Positions 19,650 to 31,048 of a stretch of 64,000 bases of DNA are shown here, one piece after another (positions within the stretch are counted from its first letter, which is position 1; every line of letters starts with the position of its first letter). Source of the stretch: Actinomyces sp. oral taxon 171 str. F0337 (GTDB lineage Bacteria; Actinomycetota; Actinomycetes; Actinomycetales; Actinomycetaceae); contig NZ_CP040005.1 in NCBI RefSeq assembly GCF_005696555.1, positions 2,418,001 to 2,482,000 of the forward strand. The letters run 5' to 3'. Both the position numbers and the translations under genes were made by a program. The notes beneath the pieces were generated by a model. The model had not been told where the DNA came from, searched no databases, and saw only the letters and a list, made by a program, of their open reading frames with translations.

Positions 19650-20650
19650 TTCTCCTCCTTCTGCTCCGGGGCGGCCGAGTCGGCTGCCCCGTCATCGCTG
19701 AGGACGGGCTGCTTGACGGCGGGGGCGGCGGCACCGGGCATGGTGGGCATCCCGGAGCGGCGGGCGGTCCGGGGGCCGTCGGCTGCGCCGGTGTCTCCGG
19801 CGCCGGCCAGGCGGGCGACGATCGTGCCCGAGCGCTGAGCCAGTCCCATCTCCGGGGAGACGTCGGACAGCTCCAGCCCCTGTCCGCGGGCCCGCAGGAC
19901 CCGGGGCACGGACTCCTCCACGGCCTCACCCTCGGCGTCCAGGGCCGGGGCGGCGGCGGAGTTGGTGGAGGCGTAGACGCCGGGCATCGGCTTCTGGCCC
20001 GGGTGGGCGCCCTTGGTGGTGTAGTCCTGCATCTTGCTCGCGGCCACCCCGCGCTGGCTGAGCCGGGCCCGGATGCGCTGGCGGTGGGTGAGGGTCAGGG
20101 CGCCGACGGCGGCGACGATGAGCAGGATGGCGGTCAGCTCCATGGTGACGACGTGGTCGTGGTAGAGCGTGACGGCCAGCAGGTCGGGGGCGGCCTTGGC
20201 TCCGTTCTTGAGCCCGACCGGCGTCGGCAGGGTGGAGCGCCACACGACGGCGGTCAGGGCACCGGCCAGCCCCAGGCCCAGGAGGATGAGGACCGGGCGC
20301 CTCATGACGGTACCGGCGGCTCCCACCGGCTCGTCACCGCCGACGCCCACGAGCATGATGACGAACAGGACGAGGGTCATGACGGCGCCGGTGTAGACCA
20401 CGACCTGGGTGATGCCCATGAAGGGCGACTCGTTGACGATGTAGAGGACGGCCAGCGAGATCATGATGCCGATCATGTTGATGGCGGCGTTCACGGCGCG
20501 CTTGGCGGTCAGGACGCCGATGCCGCAGGCCACGGTGACCAGGGCGACGACGCCGAACACGATGGCCTCGCCCAGCCCCAGGTGACCGTCCTGAGTCACG
20601 GCGGTGGGGACGGCGGCGGAGGCTCCGGTCATCAGCAGGGTGCTCATCAC
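19646..20650 (-). CDS. nuoJ: NADH-quinone oxidoreductase subunit J with long C-terminal tail
   Basis: Membrane subunit, 334 aa if GTG 20650 is used or 333 aa from ATG 20647, which overlaps the nuoI stop. The first 195 residues hold five helices with the conserved [33 protein letters not shown] segment (helix TM3 with its pi-bulge). After residue 200 comes a roughly 130-residue polar, Ala/Gly/Pro-rich extension with no helix, ending in EQKEEK. Subunit J is usually shorter, so the tail is an unusual cytoplasmic addition. Confidence 0.94.
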   Translation of the reverse strand: MMSTLLMTGASAAVPTAVTQDGHLGLGEAIVFGVVALVTVACGIGVLTAKRAVNAAINMIGIMISLAVLYIVNESPFMGITQVVVYTGAVMTLVLFVIMLVGVGGDEPVGAAGTVMRRPVLILLGLGLAGALTAVVWRSTLPTPVGLKNGAKAAPDLLAVTLYHDHVVTMELTAILLIVAAVGALTLTHRQRIRARLSQRGVAASKMQDYTTKGAHPGQKPMPGVYASTNSAAAPALDAEGEAVEESVPRVLRARGQGLELSDVSPEMGLAQRSGTIVARLAGAGDTGAADGPRTARRSGMPTMPGAAAPAVKQPVLSDDGAADSAAPEQKEEK

Positions 20651-21354
20651 AGGGCTCCCTTCACGGTCTGACGGCTGTCCCGTCCGGAGGCGGCGGGGGC
20701 GGCCTTGGCGCGGGCGTCGTCCAGACTGGGGTCGTCGGGCCGGTGGGCCCGCACCCAGTCGATCTGGGCCTGGGTGGAGCCGGCGACCCGCCCACGGTAG
20801 TAGTCGCCGTCCTCGGTGCCCTCGACCATGGGGTGGGGTGCGGCCACGGCGCCCTCGGGCACGGGGGCCAGCAGGTCCTCCTTCTCGTAGATGAGGCCCT
20901 CGCGGCCGGGGCCGACGAGCTCATCGAAGTCGGTGGACATGGTCAGGGCCCGGGTGGGGCAGGCCTCGATGCACATGCCGCAGAAGATGCAGCGCAGGTA
21001 GTTGATCTGGTAGACGCGCCCGTAGCGCTCGCCGGGCGAGTACTGGGCGCCGGGCTCGTTGGAGGCGGCCTCGACGTAGATCGCGTCGGCGGGGCAGGCC
21101 CAGGCGCACAGCTCACAGCCGATGCACTTCTCCAGGCCGTCGTCGTAGCGGTTGAGCTGGTGGCGCCCGTGGTACCGGGGCATCACCTGGGGCGCCTCGA
21201 AGGGGTACTGCTCGGTGACCACCGGGCGGAACATCGAGGAGATGGTGACCCCGTAGCCGGCCACGGGCGCGAAGGCCCGGGCCAGGGCGGAGGGAGCGTC
21301 GCGCAGCCACTTGTCGTGCTGCGAGCCCCGGGAACGGTGGGGGCGATCAGTCAT
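20647..21354 (-). CDS. nuoI: NADH-quinone oxidoreductase subunit I
   Basis: Peripheral-arm subunit with two [4Fe-4S] clusters (N6a/N6b), 235 aa. The cluster motifs are [12 protein letters not shown] and [13 protein letters not shown] place the start at ATG 21354, with AGGAGGG 5 nt upstream and an 8-nt overlap with nuoH; the frame is open for another 61 codons but those encode Pro/Arg-rich sequence unlike the family. The C-terminal 70 residues are a polar extension. Confidence 0.95.
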   Translation of the reverse strand: MTDRPHRSRGSQHDKWLRDAPSALARAFAPVAGYGVTISSMFRPVVTEQYPFEAPQVMPRYHGRHQLNRYDDGLEKCIGCELCAWACPADAIYVEAASNEPGAQYSPGERYGRVYQINYLRCIFCGMCIEACPTRALTMSTDFDELVGPGREGLIYEKEDLLAPVPEGAVAAPHPMVEGTEDGDYYRGRVAGSTQAQIDWVRAHRPDDPSLDDARAKAAPAASGRDSRQTVKGAL

Positions 21355-22996
21355 CTTTTCCCTCCTGGGGTGCCTCAGCGGCCGTGTCTGTGTCCTTGCC
21401 GCCGGCCGAGTCGGCCTTGAGGTCAAGGGTGAAGGTGGGCAGGGCGGTGGCCGCGTCCGTGCTGGCCGTGCCGGCCGTGCCGGCCGAGTCGGGGGACTGG
21501 GCAGATGCGGCGGAGTCCGCGGAGGCGGCCGCGTCATCGTCCTCGAGGTCGACGTCCTCTAGGAGGCCGACGGAGGTGGCCGCCCCGGTCTCGGAGTCGT
21601 CGGCCGAGGTGGCCGCTTCCGCCGCCAGGGCGGCGCGGCGGGCACGCGGTGAGGGCGGCAGGGACTTGCCCGGAGGCGGCGGGACGGGGAAGCCCTCGAG
21701 GAAGGCGACATGGTCGTCCTCGGTGCTCATGATCTCGACGTCGTCGTCGACGTCGTCAGCGTCGTCCGCGTCGTCCGCGTCCTCATCGTCGTACTCGTCG
21801 TAGAGCTCCTCCTCTTCCTCCTTGTCGGGCATGAGGAAGAGGATGAGCATGATGACGCAGAAGACGACGGCCATCGGCAGCAGCAGCGCCTGCACCGAGG
21901 CGCCCGAGAAGGTGCGGAAGGCGCGCACCACCGCCACCAGCACGAACCAGACCAGGGAGAGCGGGATGAGGACCTTCCAGCCCAGCTTCATGAAGTGGTC
22001 GTAGCGGATGCGTACCAGGGTTCCGCGGGTCCAGACCATGAAGAACATGACGGCCCAGACCTTGGCGACGAACCAGAGCATCGGCCACCAGCCGGAGTTG
22101 GCGCCCTCCCAGAACAAGCTGAGGATCGTCGAGCGCCAGCCACCCAGGAACAGGGTGACGCACACGGCCGAGACGTTGAACATGTTGATGTACTCGGCCA
22201 GGAAGTACCAGGCGAACTTCATCGAGGAGTACTCGACCATGTGGCCGGCGACGAGCTCGCCCTCCGCCTCGGGAAGGTCGAAGGGGAGGCGGTTGACCTC
22301 ACCGACCATGGAGATGACGTAGATGATGAAGCTGGGCAGCATCGCCACGGCCCACCAGATGCGCTGCTGGGCGCTGACGATCCCGGAGGTGGACATGGTT
22401 CCCGAGGCCAGGAAGACCGTGAGGATGGACAGGCTCATGCTCAGCTCGTAGGAGATGACCTGAGCGGCGCTGCGCACGGCGCCGAAGAGTGGGTAGGTGG
22501 AGTGCGTGGACCATCCGCCCAGGATGATGCCGTAGACGCCGAAGGCGGTGATGGCCAGGATGTAGAGGACCGCCACCGGGAAGTCGGTCAGCTGCAGGGG
22601 CGTGGAGTGGCCGAAGATGCTCACCTGCGGCCCGAAGGGGATGACCGCGTAGACCATGAAGGCGCTGAAGGCGGCGATGAGCGGCGCCAGGAGGTAGATG
22701 ACCTTCTCGGCCCCCTTGAGCCAGAAGTCCTCCTTCATGATGAGCTTGCCGGCGTCGGCGACAGCCTGGAGCAGGCCCATGGGGCCGTTGACGTTGGGGC
22801 CCAGGCGGGTCTGCATGCGGGCCAGGCCGCGTCGCTCCACCCACAGGGCCATCATGACGCTGACGATGAGGAAGGCGACGATGAAGCCGGCCTTGATGAC
22901 GGTCAGCCACCAGGTCTCGGCGGAGAAGTCGGCGGTCACACCTCCGTTGGAGATGGCGTCGTCGGCAGCGGCCTGAGCCGCGTGGATCGGGTTCAC
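21347..22996 (-). CDS. nuoH: NADH-quinone oxidoreductase subunit H with acidic C-terminal extension
   Basis: Membrane subunit that joins the arms of complex I and helps form the quinone chamber, 549 aa. The start is GTG 22996, overlapping the nuoG TGA and with GGAGG 7 nt upstream. Family motifs are [21 protein letters not shown], the loop [33 protein letters not shown], and [23 protein letters not shown]. The conserved part ends near residue 400. After it come a run of Glu ([16 protein letters not shown]), repeated ADD units, and then about 120 further Ala/Ser/Asp/Glu-rich residues. This large acidic cytoplasmic tail is well beyond the usual length. Confidence 0.95.
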   Translation of the reverse strand: MNPIHAAQAAADDAISNGGVTADFSAETWWLTVIKAGFIVAFLIVSVMMALWVERRGLARMQTRLGPNVNGPMGLLQAVADAGKLIMKEDFWLKGAEKVIYLLAPLIAAFSAFMVYAVIPFGPQVSIFGHSTPLQLTDFPVAVLYILAITAFGVYGIILGGWSTHSTYPLFGAVRSAAQVISYELSMSLSILTVFLASGTMSTSGIVSAQQRIWWAVAMLPSFIIYVISMVGEVNRLPFDLPEAEGELVAGHMVEYSSMKFAWYFLAEYINMFNVSAVCVTLFLGGWRSTILSLFWEGANSGWWPMLWFVAKVWAVMFFMVWTRGTLVRIRYDHFMKLGWKVLIPLSLVWFVLVAVVRAFRTFSGASVQALLLPMAVVFCVIMLILFLMPDKEEEEELYDEYDDEDADDADDADDVDDDVEIMSTEDDHVAFLEGFPVPPPPGKSLPPSPRARRAALAAEAATSADDSETGAATSVGLLEDVDLEDDDAAASADSAASAQSPDSAGTAGTASTDAATALPTFTLDLKADSAGGKDTDTAAEAPQEGKDD

Positions 22997-25740
22997 CTCA
23001 GTACCTCCGCTGCGTGGGTCAGGGTGACCTGGGAGCCGTGCCCGGCACCCAGGGTCTGGTGGACGGTGGATCCGGCCGAGCACTCGGGCAGCCACACGGT
23101 GCCGTCGCTGACACCGCCGACGACGGCCGGCAGGGTGATCGATCCGGTGGCGGTCGCCACGGTCACCTCCTGGCCGGACGCCAGCGACAGGCGCTGGGCG
23201 AGGTCGGTGCCCACCCGGGCGATGGGGCGCAGGGCGGTGGCGGCCAGGAAGGGCTCGCCGTCCTGGAGGCGTCCGGCGTCGAGCATGGGCTTGTGGGTGG
23301 TCAGGCGGGCCTCCACACCGTCAGCGGAGGCGAGAGCCTCGGTGCCGATCTGCGGGGCGGGCCCGAAGGCGACCGACGGGCGCTGCCCGCGCCACAGGCC
23401 CAGGTCGGCGAGCTGCTCGTGCAGGACGACCAGGTCGTCGACCTGGAGGTCGACCCCCATCTCGCCTGAGAGCATGCCCAGGACCTGGCGGTCTGTGCGA
23501 GCACGTGAGACGTGGGCCTGACCGAAGGGGCGCACGCGCCCCTCCCAGTTGACGAAGGTGCCGTTCTTCTCCACGGCCGGGGCCACGGGCAGGACGACGT
23601 CGGCGTGCTCGCTGACCTCGCTGCGGCGCACCTCGAGCTGGACGGTGAAGCCGCTGGCGGCCAGGGCCGCTCGGGCCAGGCCCGGGTCGGGGAAGTCGCG
23701 CAGGTCGATGCCGCCGATGACGGCGCCGCCGAGGCTCCCCTCCAGGAGGGCCGAGAGGATGGCGGTGGCGTCGCGGCCCGGTGTCGTGGGCAGGAGGTGC
23801 TCGGGGCCCAGGTTCCAGGCCCGCTCGACCTGGGCTCGGGCCTCGGGGTCGGTCACGGGGCGCCCGCCGGGCAGGAGGCCGGGCAGCAGGCCCGTCTCGA
23901 TGCCGCCGCGCTCGCCGCTGCGGCGCGGGACCCAGGCCAGGTGGGCTCCGGTGGCGGTGGCCAGGGTGTCGGCGACGCTCAGCAGGCCGGGGACGCGGGC
24001 GGCGCGCTCACCGATGAGGATGGTGGCGCCGTCGGCCCGCAGGGCCTCGACGAGGTCGGGGTGGGTCTGGCTGAGGTGAGCGACGACGCGGGCCTCCTCA
24101 CCGGGCGGGGTGAGGATGGCCTGGGCGGAGAGCTTGCGGCTGCCGGCGCTCAGGCAGGTGGTCACGGTGGCCACCTTGACGCCGCCGGCGCGCACGCCCT
24201 TGCGCAGGCGCAGGAACAGGGAGCCGCACTCGTCCTCGGGCTCCAGGCCCAGGAGCAGGACCTGGCCGGCCTTCTCCAGGTGGCGGTAGGTGACGGCGCA
24301 CAGTCCGGTTCCGGCCACCCGGGCGGCCAGGAAGGTGTCCTCCTCCGGGCTGTGGCTGCGCACGCGCTGGTCGATGTCGTTGGTGCCCAGGACGGTGCGG
24401 GCGAAGCGGGACCAGGCCCAGGCGTCCTCCAGGGTGAGGCGGCCACCGGGCAGGAGCCCCACTCCCCCGTCGGAGGCGGCGCGGGCCAGTCCCTGGGCGG
24501 CCACGTCCAGGGCGTCGGACCAGGAGGTGGTGACGAGCTCGCCGGTCTCCTCGTCGCGCACGAGCGGCACGGTGAGGCGGTCGGGCTGGGAGGACCAGGT
24601 GAAGGCGAAGCGGTCCTTGTCGGTGATCCACTCCTCGTTGACCTCGGGGTCGTTGCCGGCCAGGTGGCGCAGGACGACGCCGCGGCGCATGTCGACGCGG
24701 ATGGCGGATCCGGAGGCGTCGTGCTCGGTGACGGAGTCGGTGGAGACCAGGTCCATGGGGCGGGCCCGGAAGCGGTACTTCGCGGAGGTCAGGGCGCCCA
24801 CGGGGCAGATCTGGATGATGTTGCCCGAGAAGTAGGAGGCGAAGGGGCGCCCGGAGGCGTCCAGGTCCTCGCGGCCGGCGCCCAGGTCGGGGCCGTAGTC
24901 GGTGCCGTCGGAGGCGCCGGGCTCGCCGCCGGGGCCGGTCAGGTCGCCCAGGGCGCTCAGGGAGGGGACGCCGCGGATCGTCTGGAGGTCGGCGTCGAGC
25001 GGCTCCTGGGTCGGCTCGGTGTGGAAGTCCAGGACGCGGGCGTCGAAGCGCCCGATCTGCTCGGAGTACAGGCCCCCGGTGTGCTCGGGGTCGCCGTCCA
25101 TGTCGAAGGAGGGGTGCCCGCCTCCGCGGCCCTGGAGGGCGATGAAGGGGTCACCGGGGATCTGATCGGCGAAGCGCACGCAGCGCTGGCACAGGATGCA
25201 GCGGTCGCGGTCCAGCAGGATGTTGCTGGTCAGTCGCAACGGCTTGGGGAAGGTGCGCTTGACATCGGTGAAGCGGGTGGCGGACTGGGCTCCGGAGGCC
25301 ATGAGCTCCAGGGCCTGGTTCTGCAGGGGGCACTCGCCGCCCTTGTCGCACACCGGGCAGTCCAGCGGGTGGTTGATGAGGAGGAACTCCATGGTGCCGG
25401 CCTGGGCCTTGGCGGCGACCTCGCTGGTGGCCTGGGTGGAGATCTCCATGCCCTCCATGGCGGTCATGGCGCAGGAGGGCTGGGGCTTGGGCATGGGCCG
25501 CACGACGCCGTCGCGCCCCGGCATGGCCACCTCCACCAGGCACTGGCGGCAGTTGGCAGACGGCGCGAGCAGCGGGTGGTCGCAGAAGCGCGGGATGCGC
25601 ACGCCGACCTGCTCGGCGGCGCGGATGAGGAGGGTCCCCTTCTCGACCTCGACGGGGAGTCCGTCGATGGTCATGTGGACCATCTCGGGGGCCGGGGGCG
25701 CCGCGGGTGCGGAGCTCTTGGTGGTCGTCTCAGCAGTCAT
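22993..25740 (-). CDS. nuoG: NADH-quinone oxidoreductase subunit G
   Basis: Iron-sulfur subunit, 915 aa, ferrying electrons along the peripheral arm. The N-terminal [2Fe-2S] ligands lie in RFCDHPLLAPSANCRQCLVEV; next come CPVCDKGGECPLQNQA and ILCQRCVRFADQIPG, then IIQICPVGALTSAKYRFRARP (cluster N4/N5 region). The remaining 550 residues form a molybdopterin-oxidoreductase-like domain. The gene starts at ATG 25740, 3 nt after nuoF. Confidence 0.95.
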   Translation of the reverse strand: MTAETTTKSSAPAAPPAPEMVHMTIDGLPVEVEKGTLLIRAAEQVGVRIPRFCDHPLLAPSANCRQCLVEVAMPGRDGVVRPMPKPQPSCAMTAMEGMEISTQATSEVAAKAQAGTMEFLLINHPLDCPVCDKGGECPLQNQALELMASGAQSATRFTDVKRTFPKPLRLTSNILLDRDRCILCQRCVRFADQIPGDPFIALQGRGGGHPSFDMDGDPEHTGGLYSEQIGRFDARVLDFHTEPTQEPLDADLQTIRGVPSLSALGDLTGPGGEPGASDGTDYGPDLGAGREDLDASGRPFASYFSGNIIQICPVGALTSAKYRFRARPMDLVSTDSVTEHDASGSAIRVDMRRGVVLRHLAGNDPEVNEEWITDKDRFAFTWSSQPDRLTVPLVRDEETGELVTTSWSDALDVAAQGLARAASDGGVGLLPGGRLTLEDAWAWSRFARTVLGTNDIDQRVRSHSPEEDTFLAARVAGTGLCAVTYRHLEKAGQVLLLGLEPEDECGSLFLRLRKGVRAGGVKVATVTTCLSAGSRKLSAQAILTPPGEEARVVAHLSQTHPDLVEALRADGATILIGERAARVPGLLSVADTLATATGAHLAWVPRRSGERGGIETGLLPGLLPGGRPVTDPEARAQVERAWNLGPEHLLPTTPGRDATAILSALLEGSLGGAVIGGIDLRDFPDPGLARAALAASGFTVQLEVRRSEVSEHADVVLPVAPAVEKNGTFVNWEGRVRPFGQAHVSRARTDRQVLGMLSGEMGVDLQVDDLVVLHEQLADLGLWRGQRPSVAFGPAPQIGTEALASADGVEARLTTHKPMLDAGRLQDGEPFLAATALRPIARVGTDLAQRLSLASGQEVTVATATGSITLPAVVGGVSDGTVWLPECSAGSTVHQTLGAGHGSQVTLTHAAEVLR

Positions 25741-25743
25741 GGC

Positions 25744-27075
25744 TCACCGTGCGCTTTCGAAGACGGAGGAGGCGGCGTAGGGGAAGAGCTCACCGGCGGC
25801 GGCGGTGTAGCCGGCCTCGAACTCCTCGCGGAACCGCTTGATGCCGGTCAGGACCGGGGTGGCGGAGGCGTCACCCAGGGCGCAGAAGGAGCGCCCGGCG
25901 ATGTTGGAGGCGATGGACTCGAGCTTCTCGACGTCGCCGGGCAGTCCGCGCCCGGCCTCCAGGCGCAGCATGATCTGACGCATCCAGTAGGTGCCCTCGC
26001 GGCAGGGGGTGCACTTGCCGCAGGACTCGTGCTGGTAGAACTCGGTCCAGCGGGTGACCACGCGCACCACGGAGACGGTCTCGTCGAAGACCTGCAGGGC
26101 GCGGGTTCCCAGCATGGAGCCGGCCTCGGCCACGGACTCGTAGTCCAGGGGGACGTCGAGCTCGTCGGGGCCGAAGATCGGTGTCGAGGAGCCCCCCGGC
26201 ACCCAGAACTTCAGCTCGTGGCCGGGGCGGATGCCGCCGGAGAGCTCGATGAGCTCGCGCATGGTGATGCCGAAGGGGGCCTCGTACTGGCCGGGGTGGG
26301 CCACGTGGCCGGAGACGGAGAAGATGCCGTGGCCCTTGGACTTCTCGGTGCCCATGGTGGAGTACCACTGGGCGCCGCGGGCCAGGATCTCCGGGACCGA
26401 GGCGATGGTCTCGACGTTGTTGACCACCGTGGGGCGGGCGTAGAGGCCGGCGACGGCGGGGAAGGGCGGCTTGAGGCGGGGGTGGCCGCGGCGGCCCTCC
26501 AGGGAGTCCAGCAGGGCGGTCTCCTCACCGCAGATGTAGGCGCCGGCCCCGGCGTGGGCGGTGATGCGCAGCGGCTGCTGACCGTCGAGCCCGAAGCCGG
26601 TGTCCAGCAGGCCGGACTCGGTGGCCTCGCGCACGGCGCTGAGCAGGCGGCGGTAGACGTGGGGGACCTCGCCGCGCAGGTAGACGAAGGCGTGGTCGCC
26701 GCCGATGGCGCGCGAGGTGATGGCGATGCCCTCGATGAGCGCCTGCGGGTTGGACATGATCGTGGGGATGTCCTTGCAGGTGCCCGGCTCGGACTCGTCG
26801 GCGTTGACCACGAGGTAGCGCGGGCCGCCGTCGACCGGGGGCAGGAAGGACCACTTCAGACCGGTGGGGAATCCGGCGCCGCCGCGCCCGCGCAGGCCGG
26901 AGTCCTTGATGAGGGTGATGAGGTCCTCGCTGCTGAGGGTCTTGGCCTGCTTCAGGCCCTCGTATCCGCCGTGGTCGAGGTAGGCCTGCAGGGTCCAGGA
27001 GCGCTCCTGGTCCCACAGGTCGCTCAGGACCGGGGTGAGGGTCCCCGGCGCGGTGTAGGTGGCGGTGTCACTCAC
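25744..27075 (-). CDS. nuoF: NADH-quinone oxidoreductase subunit F
   Basis: NADH-oxidising flavoprotein, 443 aa. The NADH/FMN site is seen in DSGLRGRGGAGFPTGLKW and VVNADESEPGTCKD, and the N3 [4Fe-4S] ligands in ESCGKCTPCREGT with a later Cys in RSFCALGDAS. GTG 27075 overlaps the nuoE TGA (GTGA). Confidence 0.96.
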   Translation of the reverse strand: MSDTATYTAPGTLTPVLSDLWDQERSWTLQAYLDHGGYEGLKQAKTLSSEDLITLIKDSGLRGRGGAGFPTGLKWSFLPPVDGGPRYLVVNADESEPGTCKDIPTIMSNPQALIEGIAITSRAIGGDHAFVYLRGEVPHVYRRLLSAVREATESGLLDTGFGLDGQQPLRITAHAGAGAYICGEETALLDSLEGRRGHPRLKPPFPAVAGLYARPTVVNNVETIASVPEILARGAQWYSTMGTEKSKGHGIFSVSGHVAHPGQYEAPFGITMRELIELSGGIRPGHELKFWVPGGSSTPIFGPDELDVPLDYESVAEAGSMLGTRALQVFDETVSVVRVVTRWTEFYQHESCGKCTPCREGTYWMRQIMLRLEAGRGLPGDVEKLESIASNIAGRSFCALGDASATPVLTGIKRFREEFEAGYTAAAGELFPYAASSVFESAR

Positions 27076-27841
27076 TTGGTCTCCTCCTTCGGCGCGGTCC
27101 AGCCCTGCTCGCGGGCGATGCGCAGGCCGCGCAGGGTCGGCTCACCGGGGCCGCGCCCCTCATCGGTGCGACCGTCCTCGAAGCCGGCCAGCAGGCGCTC
27201 GTTCTCGCGGAAGGTGGGGACGGTCTCGGGGCCACGGGTGGGAACGACGTCCTCGCCGCGCTCGAGGGCCTTGATCATGGCGACGGCGGAGTCGGGGGTC
27301 TGGTTGTCGAAGAACTCCCAGTTGACCATGACGACGGGGGCGTAGTCGCAGGCGGCGTTGCACTCGACGCGCTCGAGGCTGATGGTGCCGTCCTCGCTGG
27401 TCTCCTCGGCGCCCAGGCCGGTGTGCTCGGTGACCGCCGACCAGATCTCGTCCCCACCCATGACGGCGCACAGGGCGTTGGTGCACACGCCCACGTGGTA
27501 GGTGCCCACCGGGTGGCGGCGGAACTGGCTGTAGAAGGTGGCCACGGCGCTGACCTCGGCCCGCTCCAGGCCGAGCCTGGCGGCGCACAAGGCGATGCCG
27601 GCCGGCGAGACGTAGCCGTCCACGGACTGGATGAGGTGGAGCATCGGGATGAGGGCGCTGCGCTCCTTGCCCGCCGGGTAGCGGGCGATGATCCGCTCAA
27701 TGTCGTCCTGGAGGCCCTGGGCGACCTCGGCGCTGTAGCCGGCGGCGACGGCGGCTTGCGCGACGGTGCCCACCGGGCCGACCGCGCTGACGGTCGCGAT
27801 GGTCTCGACGGCTGGGTTGACTGCGTTCTCGGTGGTGCTCA

Positions 27842-27842
<1 letters not shown>
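27072..27842 (-). CDS. nuoE: NADH-quinone oxidoreductase subunit E
   Basis: [2Fe-2S] thioredoxin-like subunit, 256 aa, partner of NuoF. Cluster N1a ligands lie in GVCTNALCAVMGG and ERVECNAACDYAPVVMVN. An N-terminal 25 residues and a C-terminal 50-residue polar tail flank the domain. Its ATG shares one base with the nuoD stop (TGATG). Confidence 0.95.
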
Positions 27843-29229
<1,387 letters not shown>

Positions 29230-29230
<1 letters not shown>

Positions 29231-30015
29231 CAGCGGTAGGACCTCCGGGTGTCGGCGGGCGGGGTCTGGGCGCCCTTGTACTCGACGGGGATGCCGCCCA
29301 GCGGGTAGTCCTTGCGCTGGGGGTGGCCCACCCAGTCGTCGGGCATGGCGGTGCGGGTCAGGTGGGGGTGGCCGTCGAAGACGATGCCCATGAGGTCCCA
29401 GGTCTCACGCTCGTGCCAGTCGTTGCCGGGGTAGAGGGAGACGAGGGAGGGCACGTGCGGGTCCGAGTCGGGGCAGGCGACCTGAAGGCGCAGCTGGCGC
29501 CCTCCGTGGGTCAGGCTCATGAGCTGGATGCAGGCGTGCAGCTCGCGCCCGGTCAGCTCGGGGTAGTGGACTCCGCTGACGCCCAGGCACAGCTCGAAGC
29601 GCAGGTCCTGGTCGTCGCGCAGGGGGCGCGCGACGTCGAGCAGGTGCTCTCGGGCGATGAACAGGGTGAGCTCGTCGTGCTCGATGACGACCTTCTCGAT
29701 GGCGGCGGCCGGGTCGATGCCGGCCTCCTGGAGGTCCTCGACGAGGGCGTCGACGACGCCGTCGAACCAGTCGCCGTAGGGACGCGCGGCGGCGGGGGCG
29801 AGGGTGACGACGCTGCGGTGCTCGCCGTAGCCGGTGGTGTCGCCGGCGTCGGAGGCGCCGAACTGGCCGGTGGGGGCGGCGATGACCTCCAGGCGCAGCT
29901 CGGGGCGCACGGGGGTGCCGGCGACCTCGGGGACGGCGGGGACCGCCGAGACCTCGGGGATCTCGGGCAGGGCGTCGGAGCCCGAGTCGTGTCCCGGAGC
30001 GTTCTTCTCACTCAT
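29230..30015 (-). CDS. nuoC: NADH-quinone oxidoreductase subunit C
   Basis: 30-kDa-type subunit, 261 aa. The family signature is [38 protein letters not shown]. About 50 N-terminal residues rich in Pro, Val and Glu are an extension. It overlaps nuoB by 4 nt and nuoD by 1 nt. Confidence 0.95.
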
Positions 30016-30635
30016 GCCAGCAGGCCCTTCATCTCATGGGTGGGGGTGGCCGACAGGGCGGCGGCCTCGACGGCGCGGGCGATCTCCTCGCGGTGCTTGA
30101 ACAGCGGCTTCTTCTCGATCTGGCGGGTGAGCTCGAGCATGGCGTTGAGGAGCATCTCGGGGCGCGGCGGGCAGCCCGGCAGGTAGATGTCCACCGGGAC
30201 GATGTGGTCGCAGCCCTGGACGACGGCGTAGTTGTTGAAGATGCCTCCCGACGAGGCGCAGGCCCCCATGGAGATGACCCACTTGGGCTCGGGCATGGAG
30301 TCGTAGACATTGCGCACGATCGGGGCCATCTTGTGGGAGACGCGGCCCGAGACGATCATGACGTCGGCGTGGCGCGGGGAGGCGCGGAAGACCTCCCAGC
30401 CGAAGCGGGCCATGTCGAAGCGGGGGGTGCCGGCGGCCATCATCTCGATGGCGCAGCAGGCCAGGCCCATGGTGACGGGCCACATGGAGCGGGCCTGGGC
30501 CAGGCCCGCGAGCTTCTCGACGGTGGTCAGCAGGAAGCCCGGGCTGTCCACCTCGGCGGCAGCGGCGGCGTGGGGGTCATTGCGTTTGGAGGGGATGGAC
30601 GCCATGAAGGCGTTGTGCTTTTTCATGCTCTTCAC
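30012..30635 (-). CDS. nuoB: NADH-quinone oxidoreductase subunit B
   Basis: 20-kDa-type subunit carrying cluster N2, 207 aa. Ligands are in [20 protein letters not shown] and LPGCPPRPE. The start is GTG 30635 with AAGGAG 9 nt upstream; ATG 30626 is an alternative. There is a 53-nt gap to nuoA. Confidence 0.96.
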   Translation of the reverse strand: MKSMKKHNAFMASIPSKRNDPHAAAAAEVDSPGFLLTTVEKLAGLAQARSMWPVTMGLACCAIEMMAAGTPRFDMARFGWEVFRASPRHADVMIVSGRVSHKMAPIVRNVYDSMPEPKWVISMGACASSGGIFNNYAVVQGCDHIVPVDIYLPGCPPRPEMLLNAMLELTRQIEKKPLFKHREEIARAVEAAALSATPTHEMKGLLA

Positions 30636-30688
30636 TGCTGTGTACTCCTTGAGATCGTCGGGCTGGGTCCTCGCCGGTCAGAGCCGCC

Positions 30689-31048
30689 TCAGTCCCAGTC
30701 CAGTCCGCCGCGACGCCACTCGAGGATGTAGGGCACGGTGATGAGGCCGATGAACAGGACGGCCGCTCCCAGCCCGAAGAACCCCAGGCGCCCGAAGGCC
30801 GTGGCCCAGGGGTAGAGGAAGACCACCTCGACGTCGAAGATGATGAAGGTCATGCCCACCAGGTAGAAGGAGACGGGGAAGCGCCCGTGCTCGGTGTTGG
30901 CGGGGGTGGGGTCGATGCCGCACTCGTAGTTGGCCACCTTGACCCGGTTGCGCCGGGCGGGGCTGATGATGGCGCTCATGGCCAGGCCGCCGACGGCCAC
31001 CAGGAGGGCCAGTGCGGCCATGATGAGCAGGGAGGCGTAGGGGTTCAT
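30689..31048 (-). CDS. nuoA: NADH-quinone oxidoreductase subunit A
   Basis: Small membrane subunit, 119 aa, three helices. Motifs NYECGIDPTP (the conserved Cys loop) and FYLVGMTFIIFDVEVVFLYPWA (conserved acidic residues in helix 2) are clear. ATG 31048 overlaps the stop of the geranylgeranyl-reductase-like gene (ATGA), so nuo transcription must begin upstream of that gene. Confidence 0.96.
   Translation of the reverse strand: MNPYASLLIMAALALLVAVGGLAMSAIISPARRNRVKVANYECGIDPTPANTEHGRFPVSFYLVGMTFIIFDVEVVFLYPWATAFGRLGFFGLGAAVLFIGLITVPYILEWRRGGLDWD

Noticed and set aside
21355..21537. N-terminal extension of NuoI
   Set aside because: Pro/Arg/Thr-rich, inside the nuoH coding region, and a strong ribosome site marks the later ATG 21354.
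23512..27345. 1277-codon plus-strand open frame opposite nuoG-nuoF
   Set aside because: It is a Gly/Val/Ala-rich mirror of real genes on the other strand, caused by high G+C third positions. It has no recognisable domain.
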